DNA from: Bryobacterales bacterium
Lineage (GTDB): Bacteria > Acidobacteriota > Terriglobia > Bryobacterales > Bryobacteraceae
Direction: 5' to 3'
Assembly (NCBI GenBank): GCA_016721425.1
Contig: JADKID010000011.1
Location: forward strand, 248,001-312,000
Length of the DNA stretch: 64,000 nt
The notes under the pieces were generated by a model, which made no database searches, had not been told where the DNA came from, and worked only from the letters and a program-made list of their open reading frames with translations. Position 1 is the stretch's first letter. Each line of letters begins with the position of its first letter. Position numbers and translations under genes: made by a program. Below, in pieces: positions 34,673-42,459 of the stretch.

Positions 34673-34808
34673 TGACGGTGAGCTTGTGGCGGCCGCGGGC
34701 GCGGCGGCGGGCGAGAACGGCGCGGCCATTCTTCGTCTCCATGCGGGCCCGGAAGCCGTGCACCTTCGCACGCTTGTGGTTATTCGGCTGAAATGTTCTT
34801 TTCGGCAT
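34638..34808 (-). CDS. rpmH: 50S ribosomal protein L34
   Basis: A 56-residue ribosomal protein. The conserved block MPKRTFQPNNHKRAKVHGFR, ARMETKNGRAVLARRRARGR, HKLTVSD is obvious. The usual protein is about 44-46 residues; here about ten residues (ERAVRYANA) extend the C-terminus, and this extension is the part that overlaps rnpA. GAGGGAAG lies just before the ATG at 34808. It is the first gene of the rnpA-yidD-yidC-jag-mnmE operon and is driven by a strong promoter at 34887-34915. Confidence 0.97.
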   Translation of the reverse strand: MPKRTFQPNNHKRAKVHGFRARMETKNGRAVLARRRARGRHKLTVSDERAVRYANA

Positions 34809-34886
34809 GCTTCCCTCGGATGGCCCTGCGCGTCAAAGTCGCGAGAGGGCACAAAGATAGCTCTAGCCCTTGCAGGCAGAACTTTC

Positions 34887-34915
34887 AGTATAGGCGGGCC
34901 GGGCGGGGGTGTCAA
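34887..34915 (-). promoter_or_regulatory. Consensus-type sigma-70 promoter of the rpmH operon
   Basis: Read on the minus strand, TTGACA (34915-34910) is followed by exactly 17 bases and then TATACT (34892-34887), about 79 bases before the rpmH start codon. The -35 is perfect and the -10 has five of six consensus bases; the best promoter seen in this window, fitting a ribosomal-protein operon. Confidence 0.85.
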
Positions 34916-34929
34916 ACCCACTCTCCGGG

Positions 34930-35769
34930 CTAACGCTGCTCGGGTGGCGAAGAAGCCGGGGCCTCCTCGGCGGAGACAATCCGCGAATCCGCGCGGTACT
35001 TGCGGTAGTCCTGCCATGTCACCACGGTGTCGTTGCGGAGCTTTTTGAACCCAAGACGTGCGTTGAGCTCCGTTGTCGCCTTGGAGGGCAGCCAGAGCTC
35101 CGAGTTCAGCCTGGATTGCTGAAAGGTCAGTTTGGCGCCAGGCTCCAGGCGGGCAAGCACCCACCCGAACGATACCGGGGCGATGGTCTCCGCCTCCACG
35201 CGAACCCACTGCAACTCCTTCTGATCAATCCAGAGCCGGCCCTTAAATTTGGTCAGCAGTTCCCAACGCTTAGCTTTCCCCCGATAGCCGGGCTTCGGCT
35301 TGGCGTCCACCACCCAGACCGCGTGGCCGTCAACGGTTTCCGGGCCAACGAGCGTAAACAAAAAGGCATCGGGCAACTCCTGCAAAATGTCCCGCTCGTC
35401 GTCGTCCTCTTTGGGCGGCTTCCCCTCCTTGGATTCGTAGCGGCGCAGCGCTTTCTCCAGACCCTCACGTGCCTTTCGCGATTCCTGCTCCGAGAGTGGC
35501 TTGTCGTTTTTTGCGATGAGCTTCTGAAAACGCCGTTCGCCGATCATGATCACGTCAAACGTCCGAGACTCGATCTTCACCACTCTGCCGCCGCTGTCCC
35601 GATCGCGCGTCTCCGTTCGCTGGACGTAAGTGTAATCCTTAGCCCGGTTTGCGTTAAGGCGATCCCTCTGAACGCTGCGCCGGACCAGATCCCGCAGGTC
35701 CGGCGACTCAACCTGAGCCAATAGGTTCAAGGTAAAGACTGTAAAACAAATGGTGACTACGATTCTCAT
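34930..35769 (-). CDS. Exported protein of unknown function (LolA-like fold possible)
   Basis: A 279-residue protein with signal peptide (MRIVVTICFTVFTLNLLAQ). After an alpha-helical, charged N-terminal part (RDLVRRSVQRDRLNANRAKDYTYVQRTE) it has beta-rich segments such as KRWELLTKFKGRLWIDQKELQWVRVE that resemble the half-barrel of outer-membrane lipoprotein-sorting proteins. An acidic/charged block KEGKPPKEDDDERD separates two parts. I recognise this type from other acidobacterial genomes but it has no defined role. It reads on the same strand as rpmH and ends 15 bases before the rpmH promoter. No partner gene is near. Confidence 0.7.
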   Translation of the reverse strand: MRIVVTICFTVFTLNLLAQVESPDLRDLVRRSVQRDRLNANRAKDYTYVQRTETRDRDSGGRVVKIESRTFDVIMIGERRFQKLIAKNDKPLSEQESRKAREGLEKALRRYESKEGKPPKEDDDERDILQELPDAFLFTLVGPETVDGHAVWVVDAKPKPGYRGKAKRWELLTKFKGRLWIDQKELQWVRVEAETIAPVSFGWVLARLEPGAKLTFQQSRLNSELWLPSKATTELNARLGFKKLRNDTVVTWQDYRKYRADSRIVSAEEAPASSPPEQR

Positions 35770-35800
35770 ATTCGTGGTGTAAGCTTAGGCAGAGAGCTAG

Positions 35801-37273
35801 ATGAAAATTTGTTTTTGTGCGGCGAGAGAATCAGGTTCCGATGCGTTTCGCCAGCGGCTCCAGGCTCTCGATGTCGAGTGGGTTGACGCTGCCGCTATTG
35901 CGACCGGCGGCGCCTGGTGCGATCTCTGTCTTCTGGCGCTCCCCTCCAGTCTGGAAGATTCGGTCGTCCTGATCCGGGAATACCGGCAACTGCTGGCCGA
36001 ACCATTGCCCCTAATTGTATGTGGCTCCTGGGCCGATTCCCAATCTGTCAGTTCGCTTCTAGCCGCCGGCGCCGACGATTACCTGCCTGTCGATCTTGAG
36101 ACGCAGCAACTCGGCCTCAGATTGCATATCTTTTCGCAGCAGGCCGCCCAGCGCTCCGCCACGACGGTCGGGGGCCGATTGGACGATCAGATCGTACGAG
36201 CCCAGCGACTGGAGACTCTGGCCTCGCTCACTGGCAGTATTGCGCACGACTACAATAATCTGCTCTCCGCTATCCAGGGCAATGCCGAGCTGGCGCTCAT
36301 GGACAGGACACTGGACGCACCGGTCCGTTACAGCCTGGAGCAGATCAACTCCGCGGCTCATCGCGCGGCCGAGATCACCCGCCAGATCCTCATGTTTCGG
36401 GGCGGTGCCGGCCTGAAAAGCACGCAGCCGGTCAATCTGAGCCAGTTGATACGCGAGATGGGCGAGCTTTTGCGGGTCTCGATTGCGCGAAATTGCAGGA
36501 TCGAATACCGGTTGGGCCGTACACTGCCCCTGGTGACCGGCGACCCGCTCCGCCTGAGACAGTTGGTGATGACGGTTGTCACGAATGCATCCAAAGCGCT
36601 GGGACCCGGTGGAGGCGTCATCCAGATTCGCACGGACCAACAAGACGAGGCGGGTGCCGCTCAAGTGATTCTGGAGGTCAAGTACACCCACGCGGGTCTC
36701 CACCCCGGATGGCCCGCCACTCCATCCGGTACGGCGGAATCGCTGAGCGGTCTGGCCGCGGCTGGTGTGATTGCCCGCGAACACGGAACGGTGATCACAA
36801 CGGCCACTGACGGCTCCGGCGGGACCCACCGCGTGCCGTTCGCGGCCGACGGTGGCCCGACAGCGGAGCAGGATGCACGCGCGATGCTCGGCGAGTATGG
36901 CCGGTCGGCCGGCACCATCCTGCTGATCGATGACGAAGAGGCCGTGCGCGTGGCGGCGCATCGGTTGCTCCGCCGAGCTGGCTACACCGTGTTTGAGGCA
37001 GCTTCCGGCGAGGAAGGCCTGGCTGTTATGGCGCAGGTCGCGCCCGCGCTCGACGCCGTGTTGGTGGATCTGAATCTGCCAGGAATGGAATGCCGGGAGC
37101 TCCTCGGCGAAATGAGGCGTCTGCGCCAGGATCTCCGTCTCGTCGTTTGGAGCGGATTCCCCGAGGAGGCCGCCCGCGAGCAACTGGCCGGCTTTCCGGA
37201 CGTGGCTTTCATAGAGAAGCCGACACAATTGGGCGAGCTGGTGGGCGTTCTCCAGCGTATGCTCAGAAGTTAG
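35801..37273 (+). CDS. Hybrid histidine kinase with degenerate ATPase domain and receiver domain
   Basis: A 490-residue signalling protein. Residues 1-115 form a receiver-like domain lacking the acidic phosphorylation pocket (LLALPSS in place of the Asp). The HisKA-like helix has SIAHDYNNLLSAIQGN with His149. The HATPase-like domain retains the N-box as VVTNASKAL (Asn262) but the expected DxGxG box reads YTHAGLHPG with no Asp, so it probably does not bind ATP normally. The C-terminal receiver (371-490) is intact: LIDDEE, Asp423 in VLVDLNLPGM, and Lys473 in IEKPT. There is no membrane segment. Phosphate may come from another kinase such as the convergent one. Confidence 0.85.
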   Translation: MKICFCAARESGSDAFRQRLQALDVEWVDAAAIATGGAWCDLCLLALPSSLEDSVVLIREYRQLLAEPLPLIVCGSWADSQSVSSLLAAGADDYLPVDLETQQLGLRLHIFSQQAAQRSATTVGGRLDDQIVRAQRLETLASLTGSIAHDYNNLLSAIQGNAELALMDRTLDAPVRYSLEQINSAAHRAAEITRQILMFRGGAGLKSTQPVNLSQLIREMGELLRVSIARNCRIEYRLGRTLPLVTGDPLRLRQLVMTVVTNASKALGPGGGVIQIRTDQQDEAGAAQVILEVKYTHAGLHPGWPATPSGTAESLSGLAAAGVIAREHGTVITTATDGSGGTHRVPFAADGGPTAEQDARAMLGEYGRSAGTILLIDDEEAVRVAAHRLLRRAGYTVFEAASGEEGLAVMAQVAPALDAVLVDLNLPGMECRELLGEMRRLRQDLRLVVWSGFPEEAAREQLAGFPDVAFIEKPTQLGELVGVLQRMLRS

Positions 37274-37943
37274 CGGCGGAATCGGCGCCAATCAGCGGCG
37301 CGGTCAACAGAAAGACCGCACCAGACCCATCAGTGCGGTTCTTGGCCCGCACGGCGCCGTCGTTCTCCTCCACAATCGAGTGGACAATGTGCAAGCCCAA
37401 CCCGGTCTGATCGCTCCGCGTGGAGAACCGGGGCGCAAAGATCCTGCCGAGAATTTCATCCGGGATCCCAGGTCCGTTGTCCTGGATACTGATCTCAGCG
37501 GCAGCGCCCTCCGCGCGGGCGGTAACCTCCACCACGCCCCCACCGCGCTCCCTCATTGCCTGGGCCGCGTTCAGGAACAGGTTCATAAAGACCCGCTCCC
37601 AGTCATTCGAGGCGCCACTGAGCCGCAGTCCCGCCGGGATGCGCCGGACCACTTCCACATCCACGCCCGGCAGATGGTGCAGAAAATCGCTCAGAAACGT
37701 CGCCGCGCGATCCACCACCACGTCCAAATCCACTCCGGAATGGCTCATCCCGGCGTAGCAGCCCAGTATTCGCCGCCCGCTCTCGACACTCCGCTGGATC
37801 GCCTCGGCCACTGGCTTGAGGCGCGGATCCTCCAGCACCAGTTCCGAAGCCTCGGATAGCGTCTCAAAGACGTTGCTCAGATCGTGCACCAGTCCGGCGA
37901 GCGCGAGATTGTGGTTGTGGTTCTCTTTGGTCAATCCGGGCAC
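37263..37943 (-). CDS. Soluble sensor-less histidine kinase
   Basis: A 226-residue protein with only a HisKA-like helix (LVHDLSNVFETLSEASELV, His20) and a complete HATPase_c domain. The N-box is FLNLFLNAAQAMRERGG; the G1 box is QDNGPGIPDEILGRIFAP with all key residues, and the G2 box is GLGLHIVHSIVEE. There is no sensory or membrane domain. It starts with GTG three bases after the aroA stop (co-transcribed) and overlaps the 3' end of the convergent hybrid kinase by 11 bases. It may phosphorylate the hybrid protein's receiver, which is inference from context. Confidence 0.85.
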   Translation of the reverse strand: MPGLTKENHNHNLALAGLVHDLSNVFETLSEASELVLEDPRLKPVAEAIQRSVESGRRILGCYAGMSHSGVDLDVVVDRAATFLSDFLHHLPGVDVEVVRRIPAGLRLSGASNDWERVFMNLFLNAAQAMRERGGGVVEVTARAEGAAAEISIQDNGPGIPDEILGRIFAPRFSTRSDQTGLGLHIVHSIVEENDGAVRAKNRTDGSGAVFLLTAPLIGADSAANF

Positions 37944-37946
37944 CTG

Positions 37947-39227
37947 CTAGCCGACAGTACCTCGCAGTGTAGTCCAGAATTCCGGAAAAGACACGGAGGC
38001 AGCCTCAGATTCTTCAATCAGAACCGGGCCATCCGCACGCAGGGCCGCCACGGCGAAGGCCATCGCGATGCGGTGGTCGCCATGGCTGTGGACCGAACCG
38101 GCATGGAAGCTCTGGCCGCCGGGGATGTGAAAGCCATCCGCGGCCGTTTCTATCTTCACGCCAAGCGCGCGCAGGTTGGCGGCGACGGTTTCGATCCGGT
38201 CTGTCTCTTTCACCCGAAGTTCAGCGGCGTCGCGGACGGTCAGTCCCTGCTCGCTCACCGCCCCCAGGATCGCCAGCACCGGGATTTCATCAATCAGCGC
38301 AGCTGCCCACTGCTTTTCGATGACGCCGCCGCGGAGGCGCGAGCCGCGCACCCGCAGGTCGCCCACCGGCTCACCGTTCTGCATCTTCACATCCAGGATT
38401 TCCACACTGGCGCCGCAGGAGACCAGAAAATCGATCAGCGTGGCGCGGGTGGGATTCAAGCCCACGCCCGGCAGGATCAACTCAGAATTGGGCACAATGG
38501 CGCCGGCCACCAGAAAGAACGCGGCCGAGCTCAGGTCGCCCGGTACGCTGAGCTCGCGGGCCTCCAGATGGGCCGGACCCTTCACCTTCACCCAGCCGCG
38601 GCCGGATTCCAGCTCCACGCCAAACTCCCGCAATGCAACTTCCGTGTGATCGCGCGTGGTGGCTGGCTCGCGTACTGTCGTCTCGCCCTCGGCCAGCAAT
38701 CCGGCCAGCAGGACGCAACTCTTCACCTGGGCGCTGGCCACGGGCATCGCATAGTCGATCGGCTGCAGCGGGCCGCCCTCTATTTCCAGGGGCGGGAACT
38801 TCCCGTCGCGGGCGCTCAATCGCGCGCCCATCTGAGTCAACGGACCCATAATGCGCTGCATCGGGCGCTGCGACAGGCTGGCGTCGCCAATCAGGCGGCT
38901 CCGGAAATGCTGGCCGGCCAACAATCCGGAAAGCATCCGGATGGTGGAGCCGGAGTTGCCGGCGTCGAGATCCGTGGCGGGGGCGGTGTAACCGCGCAAT
39001 CCGCGGCCGTGCACCTTCACCTGGCGGCCGTCGATTTCCACGCCAATGCCGAGCGTACGCACGCAGCCAAGCGTGGAGTGGCAATCAGCGCCGGATGAGT
39101 AGTTGCGGATGACTGTGGTCCCCTCGGCCACGGAGGCGAGCATGCCATAGCGGTGGGAGATGGATTTGTCGCCGGGCAGCCGGACATTGCCGCGCAGGGC
39201 GCCGCCCGGTGTGATGACTTCTTGCAT
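37947..39227 (-). CDS. aroA: 3-phosphoshikimate 1-carboxyvinyltransferase (EPSP synthase)
   Basis: A 426-residue enzyme of aromatic amino-acid synthesis joining shikimate-3-phosphate and PEP. Sequence: RLPGDKSISHR with Lys21, DAGNSGSTIRML, SQRPMQRIM, ASAQVKSCVLLAG, and the C-terminal HGDHRIAMAFA. The RPMQR and SAQVKS motifs are those of the class II (glyphosate-tolerant) branch rather than the E. coli-type class I, though this is an assignment by motif only. The reading frame extends to 39296; ATG 39227 gives the canonical N-terminus MQEVITPGG. The gene downstream is a kinase in the same transcript. Confidence 0.93.
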   Translation of the reverse strand: MQEVITPGGALRGNVRLPGDKSISHRYGMLASVAEGTTVIRNYSSGADCHSTLGCVRTLGIGVEIDGRQVKVHGRGLRGYTAPATDLDAGNSGSTIRMLSGLLAGQHFRSRLIGDASLSQRPMQRIMGPLTQMGARLSARDGKFPPLEIEGGPLQPIDYAMPVASAQVKSCVLLAGLLAEGETTVREPATTRDHTEVALREFGVELESGRGWVKVKGPAHLEARELSVPGDLSSAAFFLVAGAIVPNSELILPGVGLNPTRATLIDFLVSCGASVEILDVKMQNGEPVGDLRVRGSRLRGGVIEKQWAAALIDEIPVLAILGAVSEQGLTVRDAAELRVKETDRIETVAANLRALGVKIETAADGFHIPGGQSFHAGSVHSHGDHRIAMAFAVAALRADGPVLIEESEAASVSFPEFWTTLRGTVG

Positions 39228-39298
39228 GATAGTTCTCTTGCTGTTCGGGCGCGTTAAGATGAGTATTCCCAGTTTAACCGACCCGAGGAGAATCACCC

Positions 39299-40396
39299 AT
39301 GCGCAGACGCGACTGGCTCTTGTCCACCGCCGCCACTCCCATCGCCGCCCAAGCTATGCAGGCCGCGCCCAAAAACATCGTGATTTCCAGCGCCAACGGA
39401 CGCAACGCCTGCAAAAAGGCGATGGATGTTCTGAAAGCCGGCGGCGATACGCTGGAGGCCGTAGTGCAGGGCGTCACGCTGGTGGAGGATGATCCGAACG
39501 ATACCTCCGTCGGTTACGGCGGGCTGCCAAATGAGGACGGCATCGTGGAGCTCGACGCCAGCGTGATGCACGGACCCACCCGGCGCTGCGGCGCAGTCGC
39601 CAGCGTGCGCAGCATCAAGAACGTGGCGCGGCTGGCGAAGATGGTGATGGAGCACACGGATCATGTGATGATCGCCGGCGAAGGCGCCACCCGGTTCGCC
39701 CGCGCGTGGGGCGTCCCGGAGATCAATCTCCTCACCGAGCGCACCCGCATGGCATGGATGGCGTGGAAGCAATCCATGCGCGACGGCGAGGGCCGCAACA
39801 ATTGGACCGATGGCCTGGACGCGCCGGACAAAAAGCAGGCGGCCGCCCTGCGGCAGATCTTCCCCGGCGCCGACGACGAGATGATCGCCTGGGCGATGGA
39901 AATGGCGCGCCACCCCACCACCGGGACCATCAATTGCCTTGCGCTGAACGGCAAAGGCGAAATGTCCGGCACCACCACCACTAGCGGGCTGGCCTGGAAA
40001 CTCGCCGGCCGCGTGGGCGATTCGCCCATCATCGGCGCCGGCCTCTATGTCGATCAGGAAGTGGGCGCGGCAGGCTCCACCGGCCGCGGCGAAGAGAATA
40101 TCCGCATGGTCGGCGCCCACACCATCGTCGAGAATATGCGGCACGGCATGCATCCGCGCGAGGCGGCGCTGGACGCCCTGAAACGGATCGCCCGAAATTA
40201 CAGCAACGACGAGAAGAAGCTGAACCAGTTCGATATCAACTTCTATGCGCTGCGCAAGGACGGCGTCTATGCCGGCGCCTCGCTTTGGAGCGGACGGGTA
40301 TCCCGCGGGTACATGGCCTCATTCCAGTTCGCCGTGAACGATGGCGGCGAGTCCCGGCTGGAAAAGTGCGTCCATCTGCTCGAGCGGAAGGCGTAA
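39299..40396 (+). CDS. N4-(beta-N-acetylglucosaminyl)-L-asparaginase family (Ntn hydrolase)
   Basis: A 365-residue Ntn-hydrolase precursor that should self-cleave before a Thr in HPTTGTINCLALN, giving alpha and beta subunits. Early residues (SSANGRNACKKAMDVLKAGGDTLEA) and VGYGGLPNEDGIVELDAS are typical of aspartylglucosaminidase. The start region MRRRDWLLSTAATPIAAQAM has Arg-rich, Tat-like character, suggesting export. ATG 39299 has GAGGAG seven to eight bases upstream. A role in recycling N-glycan or asparagine linkages from external material is plausible; substrate unproven. It is separate from the type I asparaginase near 53.3 kb. Confidence 0.88.
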   Translation: MRRRDWLLSTAATPIAAQAMQAAPKNIVISSANGRNACKKAMDVLKAGGDTLEAVVQGVTLVEDDPNDTSVGYGGLPNEDGIVELDASVMHGPTRRCGAVASVRSIKNVARLAKMVMEHTDHVMIAGEGATRFARAWGVPEINLLTERTRMAWMAWKQSMRDGEGRNNWTDGLDAPDKKQAAALRQIFPGADDEMIAWAMEMARHPTTGTINCLALNGKGEMSGTTTTSGLAWKLAGRVGDSPIIGAGLYVDQEVGAAGSTGRGEENIRMVGAHTIVENMRHGMHPREAALDALKRIARNYSNDEKKLNQFDINFYALRKDGVYAGASLWSGRVSRGYMASFQFAVNDGGESRLEKCVHLLERKA

Positions 40397-40456
40397 CCGC
40401 AATCCTGCACGGCTCTAACATATTTCTTTTCAATAATATAACAGCTCACATTGCAA

Positions 40457-40477
40457 TTTTGCATTTGAAATGCAAAA
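40457..40477. promoter_or_regulatory. 21-bp inverted repeat before AAA/DUF4143 gene
   Basis: TTTTGCATTT and AAATGCAAAA flank a single G, giving 10-bp perfect arms, ending 9 bases before the ATG at 40487. The surrounding 90-bp gap is AT-rich and unlike its GC-rich neighbours. It is probably an autoregulatory or promoter-proximal operator. Confidence 0.55.
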
Positions 40478-40486
40478 CTACACGGT

Positions 40487-41710
40487 ATGGCGTCGCCTAC
40501 CTCTCACTACCTCCGGCGGGACACGGCTGAACTCCTGCGCTCGGCCGCCTTTCAGTTCCCGGCCATTACGCTGACCGGCCCCCGGCAGGCGGGCAAGACC
40601 ACGCTGCTGCGGCAGTTCTTCGAGCGGGAGTACCGCTACATCTCGGTCGACCGGCCGGAGGTGCGCCACACCATCCTTGCCGACCCGCGAGGGTTCTTTC
40701 GGAGCTATCCCCCGCCAGTGATCTTCGATGAGGTCCAGACCGCGCCGGAACTGATGCCCTACGTCCGCGAGCACGTGGACCAGCATCGCTCGGAGCCGGC
40801 GCAGTTTATCCTCTCTGGTTCGAACAACATCCTGCTGTCGAAGCGGGTGGCCGAGACGCTGGCCGGCCGCACGGCGGTCCTGCGCCTCTTTCCTTTCACG
40901 CAGCGTGAACTGGATGGAGAGCCCGGCCGGCTGCTGCCATGGGACCGCGCCGAGCCCGGGATGCCCGTGGAGGCCCAGCCGCTGGATTGGGCCCGTCTCC
41001 TGCGAGGCTTCTACCCCCAGGTGGCGCGTGACGAGCAGCAGGACCCGTCGCTCTGGTTCGCCAGCTACCTGAGCACCTTTGCCGAGCGGGATGTCCGCAC
41101 GTTTCGCGAGGTCAGCGATCTGTCGCAGTTCCAGATGTTCATGCAGGCCCTGGCGCTGCGCAGCGGGCAGCTGTTGAACTACTCAGATGTCGCGCGCGAT
41201 CTCGGCGTCGCGGTCAACACGGTGAAGGCCTGGCTCTACGTATTGGAGGCCTGTTATCTGGTGGTGATCCTCCGCCCCTGGTTCCGCAACAAGGGTAAGC
41301 GGCTCGTGAAGACGCCAAAAGTCTACTTCCTGGATGTGGGCCTCATGCTCCACCTGTGCGGGGTGGATCAGGTTACCGCGCTACGGCTCGGGCCGATGGC
41401 AGGTCCTGCCATGGAGACATTCGTCATCTCGGAGATCTTCAAGACGATGTCCCACCGCGGCATCACGCCGCAGATGACGTTTTGGCGCACGTCCACCGGC
41501 CGCGAGGTGGATCTGGTCATCGAGACGCGCGGCCGCATCATCCCGGTGGAGATCAAGGCCAGCGGCACGTCCTGGCCGAAAATGGCCGACAATATTGCGG
41601 TCTTCCGGGGAGATTATCCAGAGGCCGAGAAGGGCTGGGTGATCTACTCCGGCGACGAAGTGCTGCCGGCGGGCGTCCATGCCACCGCCTGGCCGGCTAC
41701 GGCTCTGTAA
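40487..41710 (+). CDS. AAA-family ATPase with DUF4143 domain
   Basis: A 407-residue protein of the AAA_14-DUF4143 family. Walker A is LTGPRQAGKTTLLRQFF (about 29-45), Walker B is PVIFDEVQTAPELMPYV, and the sensor region FILSGSNNILLSKRVAETLAGR follows. The C-terminal DUF4143 half contains a winged-helix-like segment (RSGQLLNYSDVARDLGVAVNTVKAWL) and a PD-(D/E)XK-like end with EVDLVIETRGRIIPVEIKAS, which looks like a nuclease-fold motif (D...ExK). Such proteins occur in mobile or defensive contexts but their function is unsettled. It stands alone behind an AT-rich promoter region, and its end overlaps the convergent DUF5995 gene by 14 bases. Confidence 0.88.
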   Translation: MASPTSHYLRRDTAELLRSAAFQFPAITLTGPRQAGKTTLLRQFFEREYRYISVDRPEVRHTILADPRGFFRSYPPPVIFDEVQTAPELMPYVREHVDQHRSEPAQFILSGSNNILLSKRVAETLAGRTAVLRLFPFTQRELDGEPGRLLPWDRAEPGMPVEAQPLDWARLLRGFYPQVARDEQQDPSLWFASYLSTFAERDVRTFREVSDLSQFQMFMQALALRSGQLLNYSDVARDLGVAVNTVKAWLYVLEACYLVVILRPWFRNKGKRLVKTPKVYFLDVGLMLHLCGVDQVTALRLGPMAGPAMETFVISEIFKTMSHRGITPQMTFWRTSTGREVDLVIETRGRIIPVEIKASGTSWPKMADNIAVFRGDYPEAEKGWVIYSGDEVLPAGVHATAWPATAL

Positions 41711-42452
41711 GCATATCGAGCACGCGCCCGGCATCACTGGCTTCCCTCATGCGGATCACCAGCAGACCGGCGCGCGTCACCGGTGGCGGCCTCAACACCA
41801 GCCGCCCCAGCGTCTCCACGAAGTTATCGAGCCGCGCAATGTGCGCTTCCCGCTCCGCCGGGCTCATCGGCGCCAGGTCCAGCGCGGTGTTCCAGGCCAG
41901 CGCGCGCGCCTTGGCGATGGAGAACTCCACCACCGCGTCCTCCGTCCGCCCGCCTATCGTGTCCAGCAGGCCCATCCACGGCGAAACGACGGACACCTGG
42001 TCCTCCACCTTCTGGTTCAGTTCAAACAGCAAATCGTTGATCGCCCGAAAATCCGCCGCCATTGCGGTAATGGCATCCCCCGGTGCACATTCCGCCGCGG
42101 CAATCCCCAGGTCCAGATTGATATGGGCGTTCATCCCCGCCAGAAGATGTTGTAGGATGAGCGGCTCCCAGCGGCTTTCCGCTTCAAATGCGGCCCGCCA
42201 TGCGCCAGTCACCGGCCGGCCCGCGCCCCAGGCGTGAAAGGCGTCGATGTAGCGGTTGGCGAAGAGCACGTCCAGACATTCCATGCGCGGGCCGTCCTCA
42301 TACCGTCCGGCGGCGATAGCCTGCTTCACCTTCACTGTCACTCTGCGGTATAGGGCGGCAAAGTACCCGAGGCGGCTGGACCGCTTCCGGCAAGTCTCCA
42401 CAATCTCGTCGAGCTGATCAATCACCTGGTCAATGGATGTCGCCGCCGGCAT
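41697..42452 (-). CDS. DUF5995 family protein
   Basis: A 251-residue protein without signal peptide. The diagnostic block is LILQHLLAGMNAHINLDLGIAAAEC (short form HLLAGMNAHINLDLG), with a pair of His residues likely to bind metal and typical of DUF5995. The N-terminus IDQVIDQLDEIVETCRKRSSRLGYFA and VTGAWRAAFEA fit too. Function unknown. It starts 7 bases after the stop of the Nramp-like transporter, so it lies third in the MgtE-N/Nramp operon, and overlaps the convergent ATPase gene by 14 bases. Confidence 0.8.
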   Translation of the reverse strand: MPAATSIDQVIDQLDEIVETCRKRSSRLGYFAALYRRVTVKVKQAIAAGRYEDGPRMECLDVLFANRYIDAFHAWGAGRPVTGAWRAAFEAESRWEPLILQHLLAGMNAHINLDLGIAAAECAPGDAITAMAADFRAINDLLFELNQKVEDQVSVVSPWMGLLDTIGGRTEDAVVEFSIAKARALAWNTALDLAPMSPAEREAHIARLDNFVETLGRLVLRPPPVTRAGLLVIRMREASDAGRVLDMLTEP

Positions 42453-42459
42453 AGCCCCT

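Noticed and set aside
34809..34929. oriC/DnaA-box cluster beside rpmH
   Set aside because: No TTATCCACA-like repeats were seen; the gap contains a promoter and leader only.
34673..35209. Upstream extension of the rnpA frame to 35209 as one 312-residue protein
   Set aside because: N-terminal part is antisense-like, unrelated to RnpA, and crosses the rpmH gene and its promoter; RnpA is normally about 110-135 residues.
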